DNA from: Leucobacter chironomi DSM 19883 | Lineage (GTDB): Bacteria; Actinomycetota; Actinomycetes; Actinomycetales; Microbacteriaceae | Direction of reading: 5' to 3' | NCBI RefSeq assembly: GCF_000421845.1 | Contig: NZ_ATXU01000012.1 | Span: 1-64,000, forward strand | DNA length: 64,000 nucleotides | Part shown: positions 45,757-54,610 of the stretch, piece after piece | Layout: each line of letters starts with the position of its first letter | How positions within the stretch are numbered: position 1 is the first letter of the stretch | The notes under the pieces: generated by a model | What the model was told of the DNA's origin: nothing | Seen by the model: the letters and a program-made list of their open reading frames with translations, nothing else | Databases searched by the model: none | Translations under genes and position numbers: made by a program

Positions 45757-45956
45757 GGCGCTCACATCCTCTCCGGCGGCGCGCGCACGCTCGCCGATCA
45801 TACGTTCGTCTCGACGTTAAGCGGCCAGGGCTCCGCTCGATAGACCCTCGACAGCTGCACGGCGAACGGCTACGCTGTCGCCGCTTCGACTGGCACACCC
45901 CGGGGCGCTCCGCAAGGGTCTACCGGCGCCGATCCGCACGGCCCTACGATCACGGC

Positions 45957-46040
45957 ATGAGGGCCATGTTCTGGGTATGGATGGGGTTGGTGCTGCTCGG
46001 GCTGCTCGCGATGTTCGCGATCGTGATGGCGGGGCGCTGA
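45957..46040 (+). CDS. 27-residue single-helix membrane microprotein
   Basis: The short frame encodes MRAMFWVWMGLVLLGLLAMF and ends AIVMAGR. It is one hydrophobic helix with an Arg at each end. TACGAT at 45945-45950 lies 6 nt before the ATG, and the stop is one base before the ATG of the DUF6766 gene, so it would be translated first from a leaderless mRNA. I infer it is a real gene from this layout; the protein is unknown. Confidence 0.6.
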   Translation: MRAMFWVWMGLVLLGLLAMFAIVMAGR

Positions 46041-46041
46041 C

Positions 46042-46713
46042 ATGCGGATCAAGGATCACGCCCTCTCGCTCTGCTTCGCGGCGGCGTTCATCGTCACGCT
46101 GGCCGCGCAGTCGTTCGCGGGCCTCTCCGTCTACAACGAGGAGCAGCTGTCGCACGGCGGGCAACCGAGCGACTGGCTGGCGTTCGTGACCTCCTCCGAT
46201 TTCGTGGTCGACGTGGCCGAGAACTGGCAGTCGGAGTTCCTGCAATTCCTGCTGTTCATCATGGCGACCGTGTGGCTCGTGCAGCGCGGCTCCCCCGAGT
46301 CGAAGAAGGCGGGCGACGAGGGTCTCGGCAGCGACGAGGATCAGCTCGTCGGGGAGCACGCCCGGCCCGACTCTCCGAAGTGGGCGCGCGTGCGCGGGTG
46401 GCGGCGGTGGATCTACAGCAATTCGCTCGCGCTCACCATGGGCGCGATCTTCGTCGCATCGTGGACGCTGCAGGGCCTCGCCGGGGCCGTGGTCTACAGC
46501 TCGGAGCAGGAGCAGCACGGGCTGCCCCCGGTCTCGTTCGGCGAGTACCTGCTGAGCGCCGACTTCTGGAATCGCACCCTCCAGAACTGGCAGTCCGAGT
46601 TGCTGGCGGTGGGGTGCATGGTGGCGTTCTCGATCTTCCTGCGCCAGCGCGGTTCTTCGGAGTCGAAGCCCGTCGGCGCCCCGCACGGGGTCTCCGCGCT
46701 CGAGTCGGAGTAG
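46042..46713 (+). CDS. DUF6766 family membrane protein
   Basis: A 223-aa protein made of two similar halves, each with a long N-terminal helix, an SxYNEEQ / SSEQEQHG loop and ENWQSEFLQFLLFIMATVWL or QNWQSELLAVGCMVAFSIFL. This duplication and the phrase NWQSE are typical of DUF6766. Four hydrophobic helices are predicted. The function is unknown. It follows the 27-aa microprotein by one base and converges on the CDF gene after 13 bp. Confidence 0.88.
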   Translation: MRIKDHALSLCFAAAFIVTLAAQSFAGLSVYNEEQLSHGGQPSDWLAFVTSSDFVVDVAENWQSEFLQFLLFIMATVWLVQRGSPESKKAGDEGLGSDEDQLVGEHARPDSPKWARVRGWRRWIYSNSLALTMGAIFVASWTLQGLAGAVVYSSEQEQHGLPPVSFGEYLLSADFWNRTLQNWQSELLAVGCMVAFSIFLRQRGSSESKPVGAPHGVSALESE

Positions 46714-46726
46714 CGGCCCTGGTCGA

Positions 46727-47749
46727 TCAGGAACCGGACTCGCTGTCGTTGAGGCGGTCGGCGTAGTCGGGAATCGGATCGGCCGGCACCACGACCACAT
46801 CCTGGATCTTCCAGTCGAGATCCGCCACGCCCTCGCTGACCTCGGCGAGCCGTTCCAGACTCACCTCGCTCGCGAGGGGGCGCACGAATACCTCGACGTG
46901 GAACACCTGCCCCTGATCCCGCACCCGGATCCCGGCCTCGGCGATCCAGCTCTGCCGCCGCAGATAGGCGAGGATCATGCCGCCGAGCGGGTGCGGGCGG
47001 CTGCCGTCGTAGCTGCGGGCCCGCCGGTCCATGAGATCCTGCACCGCCGCCGAGCAGTTGCTGACGCCGTCGCGCACGATGCCGACCGCGATGAAGATGG
47101 CCGCCGCGCCGTCGAGCCACCAGATCCCCGCCCCGATGCCGAGCACGCCCACGATGGACGCGACCGTGGTCTGCCAGTCGGCCTTCGCCATGTCCGCGTC
47201 GGCGTAGAGCAGCTTGCTGTGGAGCACAGGCGCGATCCGCGCCTTGGCCGGCCCGTACAGCCAGATCGGGCCGATCACGATCACCGCCATGACGCCCACC
47301 ATGATCCAGCCCTGCCAGATCGTATGACCGAAGATCTCGACGTCGCCGATCCTCGTGCGCTCGCCCGTGAAGATCCCGTCGATGAGGCCGCCCGCCGAGT
47401 CGATCGCGAGGTGCAGGCCCACGCCCAGCAGCGCCGCACCCGCGAGCAGGTGCCCGATGCCCATCGCGCGGTGCCAGCCGTAGGGGTGGTCGCGGCTGGG
47501 GCGGCGGCGCACGAACGGCAGCGCGACCAGGAAGGAGACCTGCGGCAGCAGCGACAGCATGTCCTCGAACCACGCGGTCCGCATGGCCTGCGAGTCCCCC
47601 ATCACGAACGCGATGATCGTGATGGTGCAGGTCGTGTAGGCGATGGTGAAGATCTGCCAGCGCACCGCGCTCCGCAGGGCGCTGCGCTGCTCCTCGGGCA
47701 GGTGCTCGTGAGTGCCCTGCCAGTAGCCGGCCGCCGTCATCCGGGGCAC
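46727..47749 (-). CDS. Cation diffusion facilitator (CDF) family transporter
   Basis: A 340-aa divalent-cation exporter relative. Six hydrophobic helices are seen; helix II contains DMLSLLPQ, the loop before helix III has DHPYGWHRA (the CDF HPYG motif), and helix V has HSKLLYADADMAKADWQTT. The C-terminal cytoplasmic metal-binding domain (VEVFVRPLASEVSLERL) is shorter than usual. The classical HxxxD/DxxxD quartet is only partly conserved, so ion preference cannot be read. It overlaps the small upstream gene by 13 bp. Confidence 0.85.
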   Translation of the reverse strand: MPRMTAAGYWQGTHEHLPEEQRSALRSAVRWQIFTIAYTTCTITIIAFVMGDSQAMRTAWFEDMLSLLPQVSFLVALPFVRRRPSRDHPYGWHRAMGIGHLLAGAALLGVGLHLAIDSAGGLIDGIFTGERTRIGDVEIFGHTIWQGWIMVGVMAVIVIGPIWLYGPAKARIAPVLHSKLLYADADMAKADWQTTVASIVGVLGIGAGIWWLDGAAAIFIAVGIVRDGVSNCSAAVQDLMDRRARSYDGSRPHPLGGMILAYLRRQSWIAEAGIRVRDQGQVFHVEVFVRPLASEVSLERLAEVSEGVADLDWKIQDVVVVPADPIPDYADRLNDSESGS

Positions 47750-47988
47750 CCGACGGTGGCGGGATCATCCTCCACGCGCTCGGATGCGGCGGACGGACGA
47801 ACCGGATCGGCATGCCCCGTCGAGCCGGGGCGCACCGTCGCCGGTGCGGGATCACCGGCCAGCTCGACCAGTTCCGCGAGCGGCAGCACGGAGAGCAATC
47901 GCAGGGTCTCAGTTCGCACAGTCCAAACCTCCTCGGCAGGTGCGGGATCGCGTCGCCGCTCGCGAGGCGGGACGTCGCTCCCAGTCAT
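47737..47988 (-). CDS. Hypothetical small protein upstream of the CDF gene
   Basis: An 83-aa frame with the central stretch TLRLLSVLPLAELVELAGDP and polar ends. It overlaps the CDF start by 13 bp, as coupled genes do, but has no SD or -10 box at the ATG (47988) and no recognised family. It could be a real small protein or a fortuitous frame. A cysteine occurs only near the end. Confidence 0.4.
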   Translation of the reverse strand: MTGSDVPPRERRRDPAPAEEVWTVRTETLRLLSVLPLAELVELAGDPAPATVRPGSTGHADPVRPSAASERVEDDPATVGCPG

Positions 47989-48165
47989 ATCGTGGCCGTC
48001 CGTCGCACGCCCACCCAGGCCTTGACAGACGCCGCGGCAGAGGATAGGCGCCTCGTAGCCCAAGCGAGGCGGAAGCGCAAGCCCTCGAAGGTGCGGGAAC
48101 CGCGCGGCTACGGTCGGTGAGGACCGGGTGCTCGGAGCCCGGACGCAGCAGAGAGGAGAGCCGTG

Positions 48166-48393
48166 ATGAGCATCGACAACGCACGGACGCCGACGCCGAA
48201 CGAACCGGAGACGCACGAGTCGGAGGAGGACGTGCTGAGCGACCCCGCCCGCGACGACCGACTCGGCTCGGACTGGGCCGACGAGGGCGGCGCCGTGCCG
48301 ACGGGCCCCGCCACGGACGCTCCGGCGCCGGACGCCGACGAGGATCCGCAGCGCACCGCGCGCACCGACGATGAGCGCGACCTCGCCGAGTGA
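48166..48393 (+). CDS. Small acidic disordered protein
   Basis: A 75-aa, strongly acidic, Ser/Thr/Asp/Pro-rich protein (THESEEDVLSDPARDDRLGS) without hydrophobic segments. The ATG at 48166 follows GAGAGGAGAG with proper spacing. The last 23 bp overlap the start of the HAD gene in another frame. The family is unknown. Its composition is like that of the acidic protein at 43317. Confidence 0.65.
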   Translation: MSIDNARTPTPNEPETHESEEDVLSDPARDDRLGSDWADEGGAVPTGPATDAPAPDADEDPQRTARTDDERDLAE

Positions 48394-48952
48394 CCGCGGG
48401 CGCGCAGCCCGAGCCGAGGCCCCGGTCGCGGCGATCCTCTTCGACCGCGACGGCACGCTCATCGAGGACGTGCCGGACAACACCGACCCCGACCGGGTGC
48501 GATCGCTGCCCACCGTGGCCGACACCCTGGACGAGCTGCGCGAGCTCGGCATCGCCGTCGGTGTCATCAGCGAGCAGCCGGGGATCGGCCTGGGCACGCT
48601 CACCGCGGATCAGGTGCGCGAGGTCGACCGGCGCGTGAACGCGCTGCTCGGCCCCTTCGACGTGTGGCGCATCTGCCCCCACGCACCGCAGGACGGCTGC
48701 ACGTGCCGCAGGCCCCAGCCCGGACTGATCGTCTCGGCCGCCCAGCAGCTGAGGGTCGACCCGGCGCTCGTCGGGGTGATCGGCGACGCCGGAGCCGATG
48801 AAGAGGCCGCGCGCGCCGCCGGGGCGCGCGCGGTGCTCGTGCCGACGCCCCGCACCCCGCCCTCAGTGGTCGCGGCCGCCCCGCTCGTCGCCCGCACGGT
48901 GCGGGAGGCCGTGGCACTGCTCGTGTCGGAGCTCGCGGAGACGAGACCCTGA
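48371..48952 (+). CDS. HAD-IIIA hydrolase, GmhB-like
   Basis: A 193-aa HAD phosphatase with the nucleophile/acid pair Asp25 and Asp27 in FDRDGTLIED, motif III Arg-Arg in CTCRRPQPG and motif IV GDAGADEEAA. The zinc loop CPHAPQDGCTC (Cys-x-His...Cys-x-Cys) is that of D-glycero-D-manno-heptose bisphosphatase GmhB. Such stand-alone GmhB-like enzymes in Gram-positives may act on other sugar phosphates or histidinol phosphate. No heptose genes are near. Start overlaps the acidic gene before it. Confidence 0.87.
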   Translation: MSATSPSDRGRAARAEAPVAAILFDRDGTLIEDVPDNTDPDRVRSLPTVADTLDELRELGIAVGVISEQPGIGLGTLTADQVREVDRRVNALLGPFDVWRICPHAPQDGCTCRRPQPGLIVSAAQQLRVDPALVGVIGDAGADEEAARAAGARAVLVPTPRTPPSVVAAAPLVARTVREAVALLVSELAETRP

Positions 48953-48961
48953 ATCGGCGGA

Positions 48962-49984
48962 TCAGCGATTCGACGCCCGGGTCGGCGAGGCCGCGGCGAG
49001 CAGCGCCAGCGCGCCCTGCTCGTCGTCGTCGAGGAACGGGCGCGGCCGCATCCGGGCGAGCGATCGACGGGCCTGTTCGATCGCCTCGGGGCGCTCCGCC
49101 GCGTCCATCACCCGCGGGTCGACGTAGGAGGATCGGGTGACGGCGGGCGTGTTGCCGAGCCGTTCGGCGGCCTCCCGCACCCCCGCCCGCAGCGCCGCGG
49201 TGCGGGCCTTCGCCGATTGGAGCTCTTCGTCCGAGAGGGCGAGCAGCGCCGCGGCGACGATCACCGTACCGCCCCAGGTGCGGAAATCCTTCGCGGTGAA
49301 CTCCTCGCCCATGTGCCGCTTCACGTAGGCGTTGACGTGGCGGCTGCGCAGTCGGCGCACCACCCCGTCCTCGTCGAAGAAGCGGAACACCTCCGGCCCC
49401 GGCAGCTCTTCGAGCCGCGCGACGAGCCGCGCCACCCGCGCGTCACGCACTCGGCCGCGCTGACGCTGCCCGCTCTTGCCCACGAAGTCGTACGCGACCG
49501 ACGTCGAGGATGCGCTCAGATGCTTCGCGCGCAGCGTGGTGACACCGTAGCTGCGGTGCTGCGCGGCATAGCGCGAGCTGCCCACCCGGAAGAGCTGCTG
49601 GTCGATGAGGCGCACGGCGCAGGCGGTGACGCGGTCGCGGCTGAGCCGGCGACGGCGCAGGTCGCGATCGACCGCGGCGCGCAGCCCGGGCAGTGCGCGC
49701 CCGAAGCGTTCGAGCCGCGCGAACTTGCGCCGATCCTGCCGCCGTCTGAACGCCGGGTGGTAGATCGTCTGCGTGCGCCCGGCGGCGTCGAGGCCCCGCG
49801 CCTGCACCTTCGCGCGCGGCGAGCGAGCGATCTCCACCTCCGTCCACGCGGGCGGCACGGCGAGCGCGTCGAGGCGCTCCACCTCGGCACGCTTCGTGAT
49901 GCGGCGTCCGTTCAGACGGTAGACGAAGCCGCCGTCGACCACCTCGCGCACGATCGCCTGACGGCGCGATCCGCGATCCGCCAT
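48962..49984 (-). CDS. DNA topoisomerase IB
   Basis: A 340-aa eukaryotic-type topoisomerase IB as found in many actinobacteria and in Deinococcus. The N-terminal domain has GFVYRLNGRRITKRAEVERL; the catalytic domain has Arg in YVGK-type strand VAYDFVGKSGQRQRG, KDFRTWGGT and the nucleophile Tyr near residue 298 in RSSYVDPRVMD. It relaxes supercoils of both signs by nicking one strand. The ATG at 49984 follows GGGGAGGG. The gene is accessory and often sits with stress genes; here it is convergent to the HAD gene. Confidence 0.92.
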   Translation of the reverse strand: MADRGSRRQAIVREVVDGGFVYRLNGRRITKRAEVERLDALAVPPAWTEVEIARSPRAKVQARGLDAAGRTQTIYHPAFRRRQDRRKFARLERFGRALPGLRAAVDRDLRRRRLSRDRVTACAVRLIDQQLFRVGSSRYAAQHRSYGVTTLRAKHLSASSTSVAYDFVGKSGQRQRGRVRDARVARLVARLEELPGPEVFRFFDEDGVVRRLRSRHVNAYVKRHMGEEFTAKDFRTWGGTVIVAAALLALSDEELQSAKARTAALRAGVREAAERLGNTPAVTRSSYVDPRVMDAAERPEAIEQARRSLARMRPRPFLDDDEQGALALLAAASPTRASNR

Positions 49985-50239
49985 GCCCTCCCCTTCCTCA
50001 CCCGGTGGACCCCCCACCCGGTGCGACCGGGCGCCACCGGGCGCAGCACCCTCAGGCGAGATTGTAGGAACGCCGAAGCAGACCGCCACAGGGGCTTGCG
50101 CCGGTGCAGCCTCCGCGCTATCGCGATCCCGATCCACTGCGCATCCCGACCTCGCGCAGTCGCGGCGCCGTGCCACCGCGCGCCGCGGGCACCCTGTCAA
50201 CCCCTCCCGCGCGGAGCACGCATCGGCTTGCATGGGGAT

Positions 50240-51418
50240 ATGTCCACCAAGATCCTCTCCATCGGCACCGCCGTCCCGACCGCACGGCTCGACCAGTCGC
50301 GGGCGCGCGACTTCTTCGCCGCGCAGCCCGGCGCCGACCGCCTCACCGCCCGGCTCATCGGCGCCGCGTTCGACCAGTCGGCCATCGACCACCGCTACTC
50401 GGTGATCGGCCAGATCGGCTCGGGCGGCACGCTCTTCTCGGAGGACGGCGAACTGCTGAGCGTCCCCAGCACCGGCGAGCGCAACGCCGTCTACCGCCGA
50501 GAGGCGCCGCCGCTCTCCGCGGCCGCCGCGCGCGACGCGCTCGACCGGGCCGGTATCGACGCCGGCGAGATCACCCACGTCGTCACCGCCTCGTGCACCG
50601 GCTTCTTCGCCCCCGGCCCCGACTACCTGCTCGTCAAACAGCTCGGCATCCCGTCCACCGCCCAGCGCACCCACATCGGATTCATGGGCTGCGCCGCCGC
50701 GTTCCCGGCGCTGCGCACCGCGCAGGCGATCACTGAGGCGAGCCCCGGCGCGATCGTGCTCGTGGTCTGCACCGAGCTCTGCTCACTGCACATCCGCTCC
50801 TCGCGCGACCCCGAGCAGATCGTCGCCTCGGCCGTGTTCGGCGACGGCGCCGGGGCGGCGGTCGTGACGTCGGCGGATCCGAGGCCCGGCCGGCCCTGGC
50901 TCGACGCCGGTGCATTCTCGACCGCGATCACCGCCGAGGGCGAGCAGGACATGGACTGGACCATCGGCGACAGCGGCTTCGAGATGCGGCTCACCGCCGA
51001 GGTGCCGCGCATCATCGGCCGCGAGATCGCCGGAGTGGTCGAGGCGATGCTCGGCGGCGGCGACCCGCTGAGCGAGGTGGATGCCTGGGCCGTGCACCCC
51101 GGCGGGCGCAGCGTGCTCGACCGCGTGCAGAGCGGCGTCGGGCTGCCCGAGGAGGCAATGGCGCACTCGCGCGCCGTGCTGCGCGACTACGGCAACATGT
51201 CGAGCGCCACGATCCTGTTCATCCTGCAGCGCATCCTCGCCGACGACACCCTGCCCGACGGCGCCCGCGTCGCGGGCCTCTGCTTCGGGCCGGGCCTGAC
51301 CGTCGAGACCGCGCGACTCACCCTGCGATCGGGCGCGGCGGGCACGGCCTCCGCATCCGTCCCCGCGGCGAGATCGGAGCGCGCCGAGATCCCCGAAGCG
51401 CAGCGGGAGCTCGTGTGA
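50240..51418 (+). CDS. Type III polyketide synthase
   Basis: A 392-aa chalcone-synthase-fold enzyme. The catalytic triad is Cys151 (HIGFMGCAAAFPALR), His286 (AVHPGGRSVLD) and Asn319 (YGNMSSATILF). It extends an acyl-CoA with malonyl-CoA; bacterial relatives make alkylresorcinols, alkylpyrones or THN. A GTGA overlap couples it to a methyltransferase, which is coupled to a flavin monooxygenase: the same order as srsA-srsB-srsC of Streptomyces griseus, which make methylated alkylresorcinol and quinone lipids. The last ~25 residues are an Ala/Ser-rich tail. A methylated phenolic lipid or quinone is my best guess. Confidence 0.93.
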   Translation: MSTKILSIGTAVPTARLDQSRARDFFAAQPGADRLTARLIGAAFDQSAIDHRYSVIGQIGSGGTLFSEDGELLSVPSTGERNAVYRREAPPLSAAAARDALDRAGIDAGEITHVVTASCTGFFAPGPDYLLVKQLGIPSTAQRTHIGFMGCAAAFPALRTAQAITEASPGAIVLVVCTELCSLHIRSSRDPEQIVASAVFGDGAGAAVVTSADPRPGRPWLDAGAFSTAITAEGEQDMDWTIGDSGFEMRLTAEVPRIIGREIAGVVEAMLGGGDPLSEVDAWAVHPGGRSVLDRVQSGVGLPEEAMAHSRAVLRDYGNMSSATILFILQRILADDTLPDGARVAGLCFGPGLTVETARLTLRSGAAGTASASVPAARSERAEIPEAQRELV

Positions 51419-52125
51419 ACCTGACGTGCCGAGACGAGCAGCTGACCGAGCTGATGGACGATCCGGCCTGCGATCCCGCCACGCTGCGGCGCACGCTCCG
51501 ACGGTTCTGGATCGTGAATCGCGCCGTCTCCCGCTGGGGCCTCGTGTATCGCACGCAGCTGCGGCCGGCGCTCGCCGCCGCACCGGGGCCCGCCCGCATG
51601 CTCGACATCGGCTGCGGCGGCGGCGACGTGCTGCGGCGCCTGCTGCGGCTCGCGCGCCGCGACGGCTTCACCGTGGAGGGGGTCGGCATCGATCCGGATC
51701 CGCGCGCGATCGAGGTGGCCCGGGCCGGCGCGCGGGGCGCGAACGGCGAGGGGGTCCGCTTCCGCCAGAGCGACAGCCGCGCGCTCGTCGCGGAGGGCGA
51801 GCGCTTCGAGGTGGTCGTCTCGAACCACCTGCTGCACCACCTCGACGGCGCGGAGCTCGACGGCGTGCTCGCCGACTCCGAGGCGCTCGCGACGAGGCTG
51901 TGCGTGCACTCCGACATCGCCCGCGACCCGCGCGCCTACGGGGCGTTCTCGGTGGCGGCGGCACCCGTCGCCCCCGGCACCTTCCTGCGAGTCGACGGGC
52001 TGCGCAGCATCCGGCGCAGCTACACCCGCGACGAGCTCGCCGCGCGGCTGCCCGACGGCTGGCGGGCCGAGCAGCCCGCGGCCTTCCGGGTGCTCGCCGT
52101 GCGCCGGGCCGGGAGCCGGGGGTGA
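51415..52125 (+). CDS. SAM-dependent methyltransferase of the PKS operon
   Basis: A 236-aa class I methyltransferase: motif I MLDIGCGGGDVLRRL, acidic loop VGIDPDPRAIEVA and motif IV VVSNHLLHHLDG. It lies between, and overlaps by four bases, both the PKS and the monooxygenase genes (GTGA at each junction). It should methylate the PKS product on oxygen or carbon. It is soluble, unlike the membrane-bound SrsB of Streptomyces, so the pathway is analogous, not identical. Confidence 0.9.
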   Translation: MNLTCRDEQLTELMDDPACDPATLRRTLRRFWIVNRAVSRWGLVYRTQLRPALAAAPGPARMLDIGCGGGDVLRRLLRLARRDGFTVEGVGIDPDPRAIEVARAGARGANGEGVRFRQSDSRALVAEGERFEVVVSNHLLHHLDGAELDGVLADSEALATRLCVHSDIARDPRAYGAFSVAAAPVAPGTFLRVDGLRSIRRSYTRDELAARLPDGWRAEQPAAFRVLAVRRAGSRG

Positions 52126-53348
52126 GCGCGCCGCAGCACGAGGTGGCGGTGATCGGCGCGGGCCCGGCCGGGCTCTGCGTCGCGGCCGAGCTGCGGCGGC
52201 TGGGGATCGACGTCGCGATCTACGAGCGGCGCCCGAGCGCGGAGCCCGGCAGCCGCGCCATCGGCGTGCACCCGCCCGCGCTCGCGGCGCTCGAGGCCTC
52301 GGGCGCGACCGAGCGCATGCTCGCGGAGGCGGCCCGCATCCCGCGCGGTATCGCCCGCACCCGGGAGGGCCGCGTGCTGGGCGAGGTGCGCTTCGACTCG
52401 GGTCGGCGGCGCTTCCCCTTCGTGGCGGCCGTGCCGCAGGCGACGACGGAGGCCGCGCTCGCCTTCGGAGCCCCGACCCCGATCCGGGACGCCGAGGTGC
52501 GGCGGCTCGCCCCGCACGGCACAGGTGCGATCCTGCGGGTGCGCGTCGGCGGTGCCGAGACGGAGGTGCGCGCCCGGGCGGTGGTGATGGCAGCGGGGGC
52601 CGAGGCGCGGAGCCTGCTGCTGCCGGTCGCGCGGCTGCGCGGCCGGGAGTACGGAGACCGCTACCTCATGACCGATCTGCGTCACGCGCCCGGGCAGCCC
52701 GAGGATCTCGCGATCATCACCCTCGACGCCGCGGGCGTGGTCGAGTCGTTCCCCCTGGGCTACGGGGGCCGGCGCCTCGTCGCGTGGGACGGGCCGCTCG
52801 ACGGCCCGGGGCCGGGTGGGCATCGCGGTTCAGGATCGCGCGCCGCACTCGATCCCGATCTCGATGCCGCCGCCCGCGCCGAGCGGCTGCGCGTCGCGGT
52901 CGCCGAGCGCAGCGGCGAGCGGGAACTCGCCGACCGCATCGAGACCGCGAGCGGTTTCGGGATCCGCCGCGCACTGCTGCCTCGGATGCGCAGCGGCGCG
53001 CTCTTCGTGATCGGCGACGCCGCGCACGAGGTGAGCCCGATCGGCGGCCAGGGCATGAACCTCGGCCTGCTCGACGCGGTGACGCTCGCCCCGGCGCTCG
53101 CCTCGTGGCTGCGCCGGGGCGCGGGCGATACGGAGGCCGAGCGGGCGCTCGAACGATGGGAGCGGCGACGGCTCGCCTCGGCGCGCACTGCGGCGCGGCT
53201 CGCGGGGCTCAACACCAGTCTCGGGCGCGCGCGCTCGCCGCGCAGCCACCGGATGCTGGCGGCTGGCATCGGCGCGGTCGCAGGCGGCCCGGTCACGCGG
53301 ATCGCGGCACGCGCCTACACGATGGGTTTCGACCGCCACGCCGCGTAG
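52122..53348 (+). CDS. FAD-dependent monooxygenase of the PKS operon
   Basis: A 408-aa group A flavoprotein hydroxylase. The dinucleotide motif is VIGAGPAGLCVAAELRRLGI at residues ~10-29, the family arginine follows in GSRAIGVHPPALAALE, and the second FAD motif is FVIGDAAHEVSPIGGQGMNL. It would hydroxylate the phenolic product to a hydroquinone. The GTG start at 52122 overlaps the methyltransferase stop. A C-terminal hydrophobic patch (ASWLRRGAG onwards is helical) may touch the membrane, where a lipid substrate would be. Confidence 0.9.
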   Translation: MSAPQHEVAVIGAGPAGLCVAAELRRLGIDVAIYERRPSAEPGSRAIGVHPPALAALEASGATERMLAEAARIPRGIARTREGRVLGEVRFDSGRRRFPFVAAVPQATTEAALAFGAPTPIRDAEVRRLAPHGTGAILRVRVGGAETEVRARAVVMAAGAEARSLLLPVARLRGREYGDRYLMTDLRHAPGQPEDLAIITLDAAGVVESFPLGYGGRRLVAWDGPLDGPGPGGHRGSGSRAALDPDLDAAARAERLRVAVAERSGERELADRIETASGFGIRRALLPRMRSGALFVIGDAAHEVSPIGGQGMNLGLLDAVTLAPALASWLRRGAGDTEAERALERWERRRLASARTAARLAGLNTSLGRARSPRSHRMLAAGIGAVAGGPVTRIAARAYTMGFDRHAA

Positions 53349-53497
53349 GCGCCCCTCGCTCATGAGCGACCGGAGCGGCGGCCGGGCTCGGGGTTGCTCG
53401 ACTGGAGACCCCGTGCCGGGCGGGGCGGAAGATGAACATTGGGTGACGCTGCGCCTTCCGGCTTGTCGACCGCTGCGATCCGCATGAACATGGATGG

Positions 53498-53956
53498 ATG
53501 TCGAATCAAGAGCCGACGACGCCTGTGCCGAGCCCGCGAACGGATGGGATCACGACCGAGCAGAAACCCTCCGTGCTGTTCGTCTGCGTGCACAACGCCG
53601 GCCGCTCCCAGATGGCCGCGGGCTGGCTCCGCCACCTCGCCGGCGATCGGGTCGAGGTCCGGTCGGCGGGATCGATGCCGGCCGAGCGGATCAATCCCGT
53701 CGCCAGAGAGGCCATGCAAGAGGTCGGCATCGACATCGCAGGCCACCAGCCGCGGGTGCTCACCGTCGACGCCGTCGAGGCATCGGACGTGGTGGTCACG
53801 ATGGGGTGCGGGGATGCGTGCCCGTTCTTCCCGGGCAAGCGCTACGAGGACTGGAAGCTCGATGACCCCGCCGGGCAGGGCATCGCAGCGGTGCGCCTGA
53901 TCCGCGACAGCATCAGGACCCGGATCGAGGCGCTGCTCGCCGATCTCATCGCTTGA
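53498..53956 (+). CDS. arsC: Arsenate reductase, LMW-PTP family
   Basis: A 152-aa ArsC of the low-molecular-weight phosphatase fold. The P-loop is FVCVHNAGRSQMA with Cys30 and Arg36; the general-acid loop is KLDDPAG; a second redox pair, Cys103 and Cys108 (MGCGDACPFFPG), matches the thioredoxin- or mycothiol-linked enzymes. A ~24-residue polar N-terminal extension is unusual. No arsR, acr3 or other ars gene is next to it. It follows the PKS operon by 149 bp and may have its own promoter. Confidence 0.9.
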   Translation: MSNQEPTTPVPSPRTDGITTEQKPSVLFVCVHNAGRSQMAAGWLRHLAGDRVEVRSAGSMPAERINPVAREAMQEVGIDIAGHQPRVLTVDAVEASDVVVTMGCGDACPFFPGKRYEDWKLDDPAGQGIAAVRLIRDSIRTRIEALLADLIA

Positions 53957-54080
53957 GCCGACGACGCCGCGGGAGGGAAGCGAGAGCCGTTCCCCTCCCG
54001 CCGGCGAGCGCCCGATCCGTCCGCCCGATCCGGCCTCGCCCCGCAGCCGGCCCCGTCCCCCGGGGCCCGCTCCCCCCGGG

Positions 54081-54410
54081 TCAGTGCGATTCGCGCTCGC
54101 GGCGCGCGTACATCTCGGCTTCCTCCTCCGAGATGACGACCAGTCCCCTCGGTGTGTGCGCCAGCGCGGTGAGGGCCTTGAGCCAGTTCGGGTTGAGCTG
54201 CGGCGGGCGGCTCCCCGAGAACTTGAACGCGATCGCGATGTGCGGCGACAGCCACACCGACACGCGGCCGCTGCCCGACTCGGGCGACTTCGTCCAGCTC
54301 AGGAAGAAGCACTCCTGCTTGCGCAGCTTCTGCCCGATGACCGTCTTCAGGTGCGCCAGCACCCGATCCTCGAACTCATACGTGTTCCCCCCGTGCAGCA
54401 AATACCCCAT
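54081..54410 (-). CDS. DUF7882 family protein, paralog 1
   Basis: A 109-aa soluble protein that starts GYLLHGGNTYEFEDRVLAHL, has RKQECFFLSWTKSPESGSGR in the middle and SGSRPPQLNPNWLKALT near the end. It is clearly homologous to the protein at 59336, about 5 kb away. The family is widespread in actinobacteria and sometimes labelled as ATP-dependent DNA ligase without a ligase motif; no catalytic lysine motif is seen. The function is unknown. Confidence 0.8.
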   Translation of the reverse strand: MGYLLHGGNTYEFEDRVLAHLKTVIGQKLRKQECFFLSWTKSPESGSGRVSVWLSPHIAIAFKFSGSRPPQLNPNWLKALTALAHTPRGLVVISEEEAEMYARRERESH

Positions 54411-54610
54411 GGACGTATCGTCGCAGTCGCGGGCGGCCGCGCCGCGTCTCCCCGCCGCACCGCCGCACCGGCTGACAGATCCCGCAGCAGTTGTTCGCGT
54501 CCTGCATCGCGGCTGCCGGTGCGTCGCTGTGCGCCGGCACAGGCGGCCGGGCTAGGCTGCACTGACGCGCAATCGGTGCGCCGAAGCGTGAAAGGTCCAG
54601 CCGATCCTCA

